From: Litoditis marina
Lineage: Eukaryota; Nematoda; Chromadorea; Rhabditida; Rhabditidae
Reading direction: 5' to 3'
Assembly: GCA_964036275.1 (NCBI GenBank)
Contig: OZ038436.1
Coordinates: 5,178,936-5,242,935 of the forward strand
DNA: 64,000 bases
Under the pieces are notes generated by a model, which ran no database searches, was not told the origin of the DNA, and saw only the letters and a list, made by a program, of their open reading frames with translations. Within the stretch, counting starts at the first letter, position 1, and every line of letters begins with the position of its first letter. This document shows, one piece after another, positions 44,720 to 55,494 of this stretch. The position numbers and the translations under genes are program-made.

Positions 44720-45700
44720 AGAGCATTAGGAACAGTTTTTGCCCGCCTTAATTTGAATGATACAGCAAGCATTTCGTCAAATTATGCTGTGTACTAAAAC
44801 ACAAACAATTTCACATAGAAAAAAACGGGAGACCCGCGTTCCGTCCGCTTAATCGCGCGAGACATCGTAAAACCAATTATAGCTTACCGGGTGCTATTAA
44901 GAGGTCAAGTCAGTGGTTGCGGACGGGCAGCGAGCCTGACTAGGAATAGTATCACACAAGCCGTAAGGGTCCACTGCATACTATTTTACTCAAGTTGGTT
45001 TAAAAAACCTTTCAAGTAGTGCAAGTATTTTATAAACTTTGCAATTTAAATTTTTGTTGAAAATTGAAAGTGGAACTTTTGGAGAGAACATCGAATAGTT
45101 AACTGTAAATCTGAACTGTTTCAAGTTAATAGATATTGAACACTTCAATGCGATATATAGATTCACATTTTTAAAATCTGATTTTATCTTCTGGCGCTCG
45201 GAACAGGCGCCAAATGGCGCAGAACGAAAACACACTAAATCGTCAATTTAATCGTTTGAAACTTGCTCCATTCAATAATTGAAACATGTAGTTATCTCCA
45301 CAACTTCCGACCGCGGAGCGTGAATCACACTCAGACTCAAAAAGATCGGAGAAAGTGCGTGCAAAAGCTATCAAAAAATACGAGAAAGTGTCAAAGGATG
45401 ACCACCGAAACGTGGATTACGTGAGAAGATGCCCCCTATCAAGGTAAACCGTAGCTAGCAAGGAGCTGGAGAGAAGCGACTATATGTAAAATTGTGGCGT
45501 TTAGTTTTGTTTTTACCAACCCCTCGTATATTTTTGCTGTCTCCCATGTGGTTCGGCGTGTACAGAGACATAGATATGATTTATGACCCTTTATATATGC
45601 GCTCTGCGTGAGCCAGCCATCCTAGTTTACTTGTATTTTCGAATAAAGAGATATAATAAAGACAAACAAATTGCATAAATGGGGCAAATAGATAATTTAA
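44720..45700. other. Unassigned stretch upstream of the Maverick integrase
   Basis: No clear gene. A plus-strand charged open segment at about 45318-45442 (RESHSDSKRSEKVRAKAIKK..., ending at a GTAAAC donor) could be an exon of the integrase or of a cargo gene, but lacks a domain. No terminal inverted repeat of the Maverick was recognised here. Confidence 0.35.
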
Positions 45701-45706
45701 AACTGA

Positions 45707-47020
45707 TTGTGTATTATGATAGCCCCCGCAGCCGCAGTACACGCTGCTTCTACACACGCGTATCTGAACACGCAAAGTGCATCCGCAATCTCTTCTGTTG
45801 CTAATGTATACAATGCGGTTCGAAATAAAGGAGTTTTTAAGAAGCAAGCTCGTGAACTTTCCGACGACAATGTGGCGTACACGAGACATAAACCGGTACG
45901 CCACAGGTTGCCGAGACGTAAAACCACCGGTTGCGGACGCTATTTCACACTACAAGCAGATTTGTGTGATTATTCGAAGTATAGTTCACACCATTCCTAC
46001 TGAGACTCCTACAGTAACCTTACAAACTTTCCGGAGGCGGTTGTGAAGCAGGAAATTTAGTTCATCTAAAATCCTCTCGTACATTCATACCTCAGGGCGA
46101 GAATGGGGTGCGAAAATCCTCTACCTTTCCGATCACAAGTACGCAAGGAAGACGACTCAGAAGTTTTGAAATCCTACTGTAGGAGTCTCAGTAGGAATGA
46201 AAAAGACCATACAAGGACGTGAACAGTAACATGATATTTCTATTAACCATAAGCGATGTTTACACGCAAATGTTATACGTACGTGCGCTGAAAAGTAAGT
46301 CTGGAAAAGAAGTTTGTCCGGCGCCCGAGGATGTTTTCGAAGAGTTTCAACCAATTTATTTTTATACTGACCAAGGAAACGAGTTTTACAATGCCGACGT
46401 TCAGAAACTATTCGAAGAACTACATATTCGCCACTTCAGCCCCAATTCTCCATTAAAGTGTGCTCTCGTTGAACGCGCCAACCGTACGCTAAAGACACGG
46501 ATAGCTAAATATATGACTCACGCCAATACTTCTAAATACGTGAACGTGTTGGACAAAATTGTTGCCGGAATTAACTCTAGTTACAATCGTTCGATTAAAA
46601 TGAAGCCAATTGATGTCACAGAAAACATATTTCTGGAAAACTACGGGACTCCGCGTAACTGCAAGTTAAATGCTGGTGATTTCGTGCGGATCTCTACGGC
46701 GAGGCGAGCGTTTTAGAAGGGTTATGCAGCTGGTTACAGTGAGGAAATATTCTGCATTTTTGAGTGTGAAGCCGGTAACCAGCCAGTCTATCGACTGAAG
46801 GACCTGAACCAGGAGCAAATCGAGGGGATTTTTTTACGAGTATGACGTCACAAAATGCACAAATCTTGGAAAAACTTACAAAGTTGAGAAAGTTTTGCAG
46901 CAGCGTACAAGAAGAGGAATTAGAGAATTATTCGTCAGGTGGCTTGGGTATAATGATACATTTAACTCTTGGGTGAAGGCTGATGATATTGTCTTGTTGA
47001 AGTTTGCTTTCGATCAATAA
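45707..47020 (+). pseudogene. Maverick/Polinton integrase with chromodomain, disrupted
   Basis: DDE-type integrase of a Maverick (Polinton), which would insert the element's DNA. An N-terminal segment (45707-45979) carries the YTxHKPVRxRxPRR motif usual just before the core. A family F MITE (45980-46211) is then inserted. The catalytic core (46219-46713) shows the first Asp in TISDV, the second in YTDQGNEF and the Glu in ALVERANRTLK, so the triad is intact. The C-terminal part is interrupted by TAG at 46714-46716 and by a one-base shift in the T run near 46828-46834; the chromodomain-like tail (VRWLGYNDTFNSWV) ends at TAA 47018-47020. Three independent lesions mean it is not functional as a single protein. 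Confidence 0.8.
45980..46211. repeat. MITE family F, copy 2, inserted in the integrase
   Basis: Inverse orientation to 37602-37835: TATAGTTCACACCATTCCTA at the left and CAGTAGGAATGAAAAAGACC at the right. The integrase frame is recognisable on both sides, so the insertion postdates the Maverick. Confidence 0.85.
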
Positions 47021-47616
47021 ACCATGCCCCCCCCTGCCATATTGTTTTTAGTGGTATCCTCTCACTCAGTCTGACTATTAGCTTACATACCCCGGTGATT
47101 CCCATAGCCCTTTGTACTCGACACAGCAGAAGTATGTGGCAGCGCCACCTGGCTCCGCCTCTCATACCCTCAGTTCAACGAACTCGACTCAACGCTGTTT
47201 ATACTTCTCCAACCATAATCGGCTATTCAACAGTTATCTTATCTGGTATTTCACAATTTTTATTTGTCACTCAACCGTCACACATACCTTCGTAGGTTGA
47301 TCTTGCTTGTTTGAGATATGAACTTGTTTTTTTCAACGTAAGGTGAAATACATTACACTCGCACATCGAGACAGTGTCAATGAAGATAATGCAAAGAATA
47401 TATTTAGAACTGAATATGTCCTTTTTACCGTACATTTGTTTATTGTTCTCGAGATTTTCAGAGCTAGGCGGGCAGTGACCACCCTCTGCGGTCATACGTT
47501 TCACTCAAGGTGTCGCCAGCTCTTGTGAGTTACTTGCTTCAACCACACGGTTTCGTTGTCAGAAAAACTTGGTTGTATTTGGGAACTTAGGTGATTTCCT
47601 TATCCGCCGGAGGTAT

Positions 47617-47848
47617 AGTCCGTTTCACGCCACAATAGCCGTCTACAGTAAGATTATAAAACTGCAAAGATAATTTTTCATGTCTTTCAGGTATTGCGAA
47701 TAGTTTGAACTTCGAGATTCCGCTTTCCATATTGGTTACTACAGGTATAGTCTAAATTCATATTTATTGGTTCGATAAATGCCCGTGAATATTTGAAAGA
47801 TTACTGTAGAAAGTCATCGATTGGTGAAACGAACTATAGTTGTACCTG
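47617..47848. repeat. MITE family H, copy 3
   Basis: GGTATAGTCCGTTTCACGCC at the left and GGTGAAACGAACTATAG at the right form TIRs, with CTACAGTAAG and ATTACTGTAG inside. It lies between two RING-gene exons. Confidence 0.65.
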
Positions 47849-48995
47849 TCTGAAACTTTGGTCATGATCTTTATTTTATAAACCGTTGCTAGACGTCGTT
47901 CACATATCATTTTGCAGGCTGGCGACACCCAACGGGGCCAGGTGACCTGATTGTCGATCCGCGTCCGCCGTAGACACGGTGGCCGAGAACCGCAGAATCA
48001 ACGGTCAGTTCTATTATTTGATGCATTGATTCTGTTGGCGATAATTTCTGCCAGAGATAAGTTTTTTTTTCAGAATTCGATATAACCGTACCAAGCCGGT
48101 GTTGGTCTGAAAACACCATTTCTCAATAACCTCTAGTTTTCTAGCAGTTCCATCATCTAGAGCTGAAAAAACACGACCATATAGATTTCCGTTTTCTTCT
48201 GGTCTCTCAAAAAGCGATAATTTTTCCTAATTCGGAGTTTTTTTTTAATATTAAGAAACTACTTGACTGATTACGTATTGGTTGAATACTCAAAGGTACT
48301 CAAAGGTATAAAAAAGTTATAGCTTGACGTCGATTAATTATCACTCGAGTACCGAACGCGCTCTTCAGATGCAAGACTACAGGTTCTAATGAAAAAAAAA
48401 TATTCTACCAATCGCATATTTTCAACTATACCTTTTCAAGAGATCGCGGCGTTCGTCGAGGGGCAGCCGGGGCTGGCACTGGTGGTGCCCGCGCCACCGC
48501 CTGAGCCGGACGTGGCCGCCCAGGCAATCGCAGCGGCCAATGCAGCCGTAATCGCTGCCACCACTGCGCTTGCCACGGCGAACGACACCATCAACGTCCG
48601 CATAGCGACGGCCGTCACCCGCGCCACGACCAACCTCAATCGTCGGCTGGCGCAGGCAACTTTTGAGGCCAACCGGTTCCAAGCTATGACACGGCGTCTG
48701 ACCGATTTCATGGGAAACGTGCGTCGGGAGCTCCGGGTTGCGGAAGCGAAGTCGGAGCGGGTCGAGGTTAGCAAGTTTTGTTTTGTATGGGTATGGTTTC
48801 AGGCTTATGTCACACTATTGTTAGAAACTATATTCCGTTCTAAGAATAAAAAAATGAAAACATGTTACTTCTGACTTTCCTACGTCAACGGTAAAAGGGG
48901 GTCTGGTTTCAGGGTTAATATACATTTTTAATTAACGTCGGTTGTGATTCATAAAATACACATCTTCTTGCTTTACCACGCGGCTTCCAGAGACA

Positions 48996-50292
48996 TTGTC
49001 TTTGAAGAAGAGGAGTCAAGTAATTTGTTTGACCGATATATTATACCTCTGCAGTAATACTAATAACAACTCGGACACTTCTTATACAGTGACCCGTAAA
49101 GATGCAACCACTTATGAAATAGTTGTACCCCACGGGCAATATGGAAGTGGAGAACACATTCAGGAAGTGCTACGTATACCTAAACGGGGAAGACGCGCAA
49201 CTACTGCTAAAGATACCGGCCCGCCCTCAAAGCAACCTGCAGAAGTGACCTCAAATACTAGTAGTAAGCCTAGGGCTGGTACTAATACGAGTCCGAATAA
49301 TGCCGCCAAATCGGTGAGCAAATCAAAAGCTGATGCGACAATACCGGCGGCAAAATCAAGCCCAGCCGATGCGAAACCCGCAAAAAACCCCGCGATGAAA
49401 TTGAGCCCAGCCGCTGCAAAACCCGTAGAACAGCCCGCGGCAAACCTCGCGGTGAAACCTGCAACAAAATCAAGCCCAGCCGCTGCCAAACCCGTAGAAC
49501 AGCCCGCGGCAAACCTCGCGGTGAAACTTGCAACAAAATCAAGCCCAGCCGCTGCAAAACCCGTAGAACAGCCCGCGGCAAACCTCGCGGTGAAACTTGC
49601 AACAAAATCAAGCCCAGCCGCTGCCAAACCCGTAGAACAGCCCGCGGCAAACCTCGCGGTGAAACTTGCAACAAAATCAAGCCCAGCCGCTGCCAAACCC
49701 GTAGAACAGCCCGCGGCAAACCTCGCGGTGAAACTTGCAACAAAATCAAGCCCAGCCGCTGCAAAACCCGCGGAAAAACCCAGTACTGCTGCGAGTAAAC
49801 CCGCAGTGAAACCATCCAATCCGACATCAGACTCCATTACTGACGCTCCCAAGTCAGCCGCAAACACATCGCCAACTTGGTTGGATTCAGATATAACGAG
49901 ATTGTCAATAAAATGCAGCTAGAAATTGATTCTCATTTTGTAGCCAAGGTCGAGCTAGAACCTGACCTGAGCTATTTTTTAGGCTTTTCCAGTAATACGT
50001 TTGATCAGGCAACCAGTGCCGATAGACCAATTGATTTCTATAATACTATAAGCATCATGTATATCTACTCTGAAGTTGTTGATTTCTCTATTTTTGGTAA
50101 TGTTAAAACTAATCTACTAAAATTCTGCTCTCTTTGCGGAACGTATGGGCAGATGATTCAGCACACGTTTGACCCGGTACGCCATCTTCCTGTCTCTCGC
50201 GATACCATTGATACTGTAAAGATTGATATTCTCTCCGAATTCGGTATACCCCTCAACTTCAACTGGGGGAGTACTATTTTACCCTACATGTG
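48996..50292 (+). pseudogene. Maverick penton-like (minor capsid) gene with internal repeat expansion
   Basis: Two overlapping frames. The first (48996-49922) opens with a segment resembling the N-terminus of Maverick/adintovirus penton-type proteins (PHGQYGSGEHIQEVL). It then runs into about 150 residues of Ala/Pro/Lys repeat and a Ser/Pro-rich linker. The second frame (49877-50293) contains the conserved C-terminal part: LGF, IYSEVVDFSIFGNVKTNLL, the PVSRDTIDTVKIDI strand and a final LNFNWGSTILPYM-like region. A frame change near 49880-49920 separates the two. In related elements the two conserved parts are adjacent, so the repeat is an insertion or expansion. The gene lies between two groups of RING-gene exons. 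Assignment rests on motif memory, not alignment. Confidence 0.6.
49393..49790 (+). repeat. 69-bp coding tandem repeat (23-residue unit)
   Basis: Five near-identical units, plus a partial sixth, of the residue pattern SSPAAAKPVEQPAANLAVK with ATK or L links. Nucleotide identity is nearly complete (single-base differences such as GCTGCAAAA versus GCTGCCAAA), so the expansion is recent. Length divisible by three preserves the frame. Confidence 0.9.
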
Positions 50293-51172
50293 AAAACACT
50301 GAATGAATTTTTTTCTAGAAATGTCGAACTATGATACGAGAGAGCTCGAAAATGCCCAGGGCCCTGCGCGCCCAGAAAGTTTGATACGTCGGATCATGAA
50401 TGCCCTCCAGGCAAGTGAGGAGGAGGAAGGCCCGCCAGGCGTTATTTGCGTGGTCTACGGACCAAACGCAGGAGACGAGGAGATTGAAGACGTATGCTGT
50501 GGTTTTTTCTCTGCTAGTTACAAACTACTCAGAAGGTCACGTACCAGCGCGTTATATTTTTCACGTGGGCAGTTTTACACGGGTGTTTTCAGCCATTCGT
50601 CTACCCGGAGAACTGGGCGGAAATGAGGAACCAACCGCGGGAGGCGTCATCACGGTATGATGATGAAGATGAAGATGTAAGAGTTGAAAACTTAGCCCAC
50701 AAAAAATGGCCCGAAAATTGACCAATCAGTGATATTCACTCATGTACTATGATTCCAGCCGTTCGATTGGGCGCTGGAGCCTTATCTGGCCACAGACTGG
50801 TCTGATGACGACAGTATGAGTCTACTACTATAATTTGTAACCAGAACTACTGTAGCACGAGCAGTTTTACTATTTAATTCTTCAGCTGTACGATTAGGCG
50901 GACAATGACCTTCCTGCTGAGGTTGAAATGGCCGAGGACCAGGCGAGAGGATGGATGTCAGCCTGGTTAGTTTTAAAATTCGCATCTAGAAGAAAATTGT
51001 TACGAATAACAAGTATAAACCTTCGAACCAAAATTGGTTTCAGCCAGCGACACCCCCACCGACTCCGAACGATGAAGAACCCGAGTACCGGCCGGGTCGG
51101 GAACCCGACGAAGACGGATGGTTTTTCTGTGGTAGGCTGCCGGGACCAGGGCGACAGTTCGATGGATTCTAA

Positions 51173-52235
51173 TTGATCAGTAATAAACAAGTTTGTTGAA
51201 AAAAGTTTTGTCTCAATAATACAAATACATTACACACGTGATACAATCTTGTTTGGGTGCTCCTAGACCTCTCTGGTCACTAGTAGGGGGAGTTCTTGAA
51301 CGTGATCCTCCTTCTGGGTTACTTCAGGGAGTGGTGTAGGCAGCGGCAGTAGCTCGGGTACAGGGGACCCCTTCTTGTTTATTTTCTGGCGGTCATTCAC
51401 TAGGTTGTTCACGCGGTTTTTCGAATCCAATTGTTGCACGTCATTGCGCAAAACGTGCTTCATACGAGGCAGTCTTGCAGGTGAACATTTGAAAGCATGA
51501 GAGACAGGTTTGGTCGCTGACTACGGGTATATTTCCGTACTTTGCCTGGAACTATTAATCATCATCAATTCGGGTGGCTGTACTCCGGGGTGGACCTTTT
51601 TGGTGTGTTTGTTCTCGAGGATAGAGTTGTGGAAATGGGTGTGGTAAATAGAAGAAAAAACGACCGGTCGACGTCACCGCAGAAGATGCGAATGACCCTC
51701 CGGTATTTCAAACCGGTATTTATACTTTTCCTAGAGGAAGTAGCGAATGAACTTATCATCTGACTTTATCATATCGGAAAATTCACAGACACTCGAAAAA
51801 ATTTTACCACGCGACATCAGAGCAATCACAGACGAACACGCAGTAACTGCCACATGTGTACTCATAATTATTTTGTGGTCCTGTTTCATTGTAGATCACC
51901 GTTTTGAAAGCACTCAAGTATTCATAGACGTAGGTATTTGGCTTCAGGTTAAGTGAACAGAAGAAATTGCAGACACCGTTTTTGTATACTATTGCCTGTT
52001 AGTGTTCTCGGCCTTCTCATGTGTCTGTGTGTCAACAACTAGACAGAGTCTCCGTTTTCTGATTTTTGGCAGTTGATCACAGCTAAACACACCTACGAAC
52101 TATTTTTTGGCACATGTGTCGGCGTTCAAAATAGAGGTGATCTCGCTGCCGTACATTAGCGCCAACCGCCCACTTACCTGCTTATTGTTACAAGTATTGC
52201 TATAGCACGCGGTTATGCCTCATATACTACTCGAC
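51173..52235. other. Unassigned stretch inside the Maverick region
   Basis: A minus-strand frame (51463-51263, MKHVLRNDVQQLDSKNRV..., Pro/Glu-rich tail) and plus-strand frames near 51542-51950 look coding-like in composition but carry no motif I recognise. No DNA polymerase B, packaging ATPase or adenain-type protease motif was found here or elsewhere in the window. Confidence 0.35.
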
Positions 52236-53540
52236 CTCACGGCAATGATTTCTCTAAAGCCTTTGATCGAGTTTCTCATGTGAAACTATTGCATAGATTG
52301 AAAATTCTCGATTTTCATACTTCCATTGTCAATTGGATAACATGTTTCTTGTCTGAGAGAACATTTCAAGTTACTATTGGAAGATCAAAATCCGAAGTTC
52401 ACAAAATAACTAGTGGAGTACCTCAGGGGGGTGTTCTTTTCCCAGTTCTCTTCAGCATATATACCTGTGAAGTCCCAAAAATGCTGTCTGTCGGTGCAGT
52501 GAAGTGTAAAGTCTTCGCAGATGACACAAAAATTTATCAGAGTTTTTCATCAGATCAAACTACAGACCATCTCCAGACTGCCATAAACAATATGTACCAC
52601 TGGTCACAAGACTGGCAGTTACCTTTAGCAGTAGAGAAAACCAAAATGATGCACATCGGTAAAAACAATCCGAAAAGAGATTACGTCATTTCTTGTTCTG
52701 ATGTTGAGAAAGTCAGTACTATTCGGGATATAGGATTTATTATTAATGAATCACTGAACTTTGCTAATCATTGTAAGAGAATAAGCAGACTTGCAAAGAG
52801 AAGAACTTTCAATATATTCAAATCATTGAAAGTCAAAAAACAAGACGTGCTTGTTAAGCTATATAAGACTTACGTTCGTCCCATTGTCGAGAGTGGATGC
52901 ACTGTATTTAATTCAGATAAGGGTGCTGTAAAAGCACGAGAATCTGTGCAAAACGATTTCACTAGGAAGTTGTTCATGAGGAAAGGTGGCTACACTTATT
53001 GTAAAGTACCTTCATCTGAAGTAAGAAATAGAATACTTGGCCTGAAATCTCTGATCAGTCGTAGAGATACATTTGATTTGGTCATGGTGCACAAAATCTT
53101 AACTGGTCAGATAGGTTTGAAACCGTGTAATTTTTATACTTTCTCGAACTCTAGAACAAGAGGAGCGAACACTAAACTGAGTTTTCCTATACCAAAAACA
53201 AAACTGCGTCAGCAGTTTTTCTCCGTGCGAGCAGGTTCAAAATACTTGAAACTGACCAAAAAGAAGAAGTTGCCATTTTCAGTTGCAGGGTTAAAACGAA
53301 TAGTATCATCATAATATTGTGAGATCTGTACTGTATTTACTGACTGCCTACACCGTAACTTTTACTATTCCATTCCTTTATGTACCGTATGTTACATATG
53401 TTTCCGTATAGTATATCCCTTCGTTATATCTCTTCGTGTTCCATTCGTACTGTTTGACATGTTCAAATTTGTTTGCATCCTTACCATATTTTTTTATCAC
53501 ACGCTTTACTTGCGTAATAAATTCATTCATTCATTCAATT
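52236..53540 (+). mobile_element. 5'-truncated non-LTR retrotransposon (LINE)
   Basis: One 350-codon frame (from about DFSKAFDRVSH at 52243, first ATG 52280, stop before 53315) encodes the C-terminal half of a reverse transcriptase: SGVPQGGVLFPVLF and the catalytic KVFADDTKIY, followed by a thumb-like region. The 5' half (endonuclease, RT start) is missing, as is typical of incomplete target-primed insertion. The 3' end is AATAAATTCATTCATTCATT, an (ATTC)n tail typical of CR1-type elements. PVLF in place of PLLF is a minor variation. It is inserted within the Maverick, since capsid-type genes continue at 53540. Confidence 0.85.
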
Positions 53541-53909
53541 AATTGGAAAGACCTGTTTGAAGGAGGACAGCAGGGCAGCGGCCCGTTCGTGGGAACGGTA
53601 CGCGAGCGGGGCGGGATGCGCGAAAAAGGGATTGGAGGTATTCTGGCTAGTGTTGTAAGCATGATACCTACGTTTCTAAAATCCACTGTTGGTAAGGAGA
53701 TACTGAGCACCCGAAAAGGTGTGGTCAGCGACAAGGCGGCAGGTGCGCCGCCTGTAACGACTCTGAAACGTCGCGCCCGGCAATCTGTGAAAAACCTGAC
53801 CGGACTTGGCCGTATAAAAAAACCGGTTGGTGTTCTGAAACTTCATAACAGACCGCGAACTGTACGTGAGCGGTTGGTCGGTTCTAAACGCTCAGTGCTA
53901 TTGGATTAA
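53541..53909 (+). CDS. Maverick core/minor capsid protein (adenovirus pX-like)
   Basis: The frame open from the LINE boundary to TAA at 53907-53909 encodes a basic protein: a Gly-rich start (GGMREKGIGGILASVVSMIP), a hydrophobic-basic segment FLKSTVGKEILSTRKGVVSD and an Arg/Lys-rich tail (RRARQSVKNL, RPRTVRERLVG). This order is characteristic of the small pX/pVI-like proteins of Mavericks and adintoviruses, which bind DNA or the inner capsid. The true start is unclear because the retrotransposon adjoins it; an original N-terminus may be lost. Its stop overlaps the next ATG (TAATG). Confidence 0.6.
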   Translation, partial: NWKDLFEGGQQGSGPFVGTVRERGGMREKGIGGILASVVSMIPTFLKSTVGKEILSTRKGVVSDKAAGAPPVTTLKRRARQSVKNLTGLGRIKKPVGVLKLHNRPRTVRERLVGSKRSVLLD

Positions 53910-55085
53910 TGCTAAAACTAATTGATGTCAACTCTAATGAAAATATTTTTCCTGAACTTGAGTTTAATACTATCCCGCCTTCTCAAGTCGGCGGTCTGGG
54001 CACATTCCTCTTAAAAATTCTCTACTTCCTATGGGCCTATGGGAGTTAAATATTTGCTCAAATAATAAATCTTTTGTCAACCTGAAGAAACCTGGTTAGT
54101 GTTCACATTCAAAATTACCGACGGAGACGGTGCAGCTGTTGGGAGGGTCTGATAACTCCCGGGTACTCTACCATTCAATTGATTGCCTCTAGCATTGTGA
54201 GACAGTACACTTTGCACATCAACTCTCAGATGGTCTATGACACTACTGTGAATCATTTCAACAAAACATATCTGGAGAACACCCTGATTCATAACGAAAA
54301 TGCAAAGAGTTTTGTGCTTCACGAACATATCTTAAACAATAATCGATGGTTTATTCCTTAGTGGTTCTGACAACCTTTTGTAAAGTAAAGAACCTGTTTA
54401 TCCCTCTTGCCTTGTTTTGATAGTAGTGTGTAATTGTATTTTAAACGTAAATTATCTACTTTAGACTTGCAACCTGAATGTAACAGACAGCCTCTTGGAG
54501 GATAGCCGTTGTCTTCCTAGAAGACTCTTTTCCTCCAACTCCCAGCGCCCTTTTGACGCCAACAACACCTTCACACAACACTCAGTGATACGGGAGAAAA
54601 ATAAAGCTTGTATTGTATTGTATTGTATTCAATTGAGTGGCTACCACTACGAGACTGTACACAACGACGAGGTGGAAATCGGACATATCGCGAGACAGAA
54701 ACTGACAGCTGGTGGCAAGCTCTGTCAGGTAGCTGCCCCGGTTAGCATTGATCTTTTTAACGAGGAGCGCTTACTTCTGCACTACTGTGGTGGACAGCTA
54801 ACTGCCTGCCCCAATTGGAGCGAGTTTCTGATAGAAGAGTACGCAACCGCGCTACCGGATAACTACAAGTTCGTTGTAGATAATTTTCATCTCCTGGTGT
54901 GGGACGTGAATGGATTTACAATGGCCGTGAAAAACAAGCTCGTGCAGGAGAAGATACAGTACCCCATGACCTCTATACAGATGCGGTCGTTTTACATACC
55001 TGAGCATAGAATGGACTCTCCCGTTAATACTCTGTTTACTACCCATTGTCTTGAGCGTGTAATTGTAGGTCTTGTTAATAGTACC
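53909..55085 (+). pseudogene. Maverick hexon-like major capsid gene, frameshifted and truncated
   Basis: Starts at an ATG overlapping the upstream stop. Recognisable pieces in changing frames: NIFPELEFNTIPPSQ (about 53940), a strand at about 54070-54130 (SFVNLKK.., FKITDGDG), 54179-54360 (ASSIVRQYTLHINSQMVYD), and 54600-55085 (VSIDLFNEERLLLHY, then the QYPMTSIQMRSFYIPEHRMD and ERVIVGLVNS motifs). These match the order of motifs in the double-jelly-roll capsid proteins of Mavericks (F54H12.2-like). Two or more frame changes and a ~240-bp disordered gap (54360-54600, with a TATTG microsatellite) break it, and the C-terminal third is absent: sequence switches to a minisatellite at 55086. Confidence 0.7.
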
Positions 55086-55450
55086 ACAAAACAGGAAATA
55101 TGTATTTCGCGTTTTGTTCTCAGATGACAAAACACGAAATATGGATTTCGCGTTTTGTTCTCAGACGACAAAACAAGAAATACGCATTCGCGTTTTGTTC
55201 TCAGATGACAAAAACACGAAATGTGGATTTCGCGTTTTGTTCTCAAATTACAAAACAGGAAATAAGAGTTTCGCGTTTTGTTCTCAAATTACAAAACAGA
55301 AAATAAGAATCTCGCGTTTTGTTCTCTGATGACAAAACAGGAAATATGGATTTCGCGTTTTGTTCTCGGTGACAAAACGGGGAATATGAATTTCGCGTTT
55401 TGTTCTCAGATGACAAAACAGGAAATATGGATTTCTCGTTTTATTCTCAG
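55086..55450. repeat. 41-bp minisatellite at the end of the capsid gene
   Basis: About nine units of roughly 41 bp containing TTTCGCGTTTTGTTCTCAGA and TGACAAAACAGGAAATATGG. Each unit holds an inverted pair GTTTTGT..ACAAAAC. Units differ by a few substitutions and 1-2 base indels, and no unique spacers separate them. Confidence 0.9.
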
Positions 55451-55494
55451 AGATATAATCCGATTTCAATCATAACGACAATTCAATTATACAA

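Larger units (their letters stand above)
47462..51172 (+). pseudogene. RING-finger gene interleaved with the Maverick
   Basis: Exon 47462-47524 encodes TLCGHTFHSRC (C-x-H..C of a RING); 47918-48003 continues in phase and contains P-D-C-R where C-P-x-C is expected, but the Cys position is TGA (47943-47945). Exon 48441-48766 joins in phase and encodes a long Ala-rich helix followed by a charged coiled-coil-like segment. Further exons 50321-50491 (starts MSNYDTREL, acidic), 50593-50676 (PFVYPENWAEMRN, ends in Asp/Glu repeats), 50759-50813, about 50890-50965 (with an in-frame TAG) and 51047-51172 (ends GPGRQFDGF-stop) are followed by AATAAA at 51182. The first Cys pair of the RING was not found, and the late exons do not keep phase. 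Likely a decayed E3-ligase-type gene, either a host locus invaded by the Maverick or its cargo. Exons are GC-rich compared with their surroundings. Whether the two exon groups belong to one gene is uncertain. Confidence 0.5.

Noticed and set aside
48422..48774. Minus-strand frames opposite the RING-gene exon
   Set aside because: GC-rich shadows; the plus-strand exon joins in phase with flanking exons at consensus splice sites.
49160..49867. Minus-strand frames of 235 and 181 codons over the penton repeat
   Set aside because: Shadows of the plus-strand repeat-containing frame, which is the one with capsid-like motifs at both ends.
55086..55450. Repeat array resembling a CRISPR
   Set aside because: Units are contiguous and related throughout with no unique spacers, and the genome is a nematode's; it is a minisatellite.
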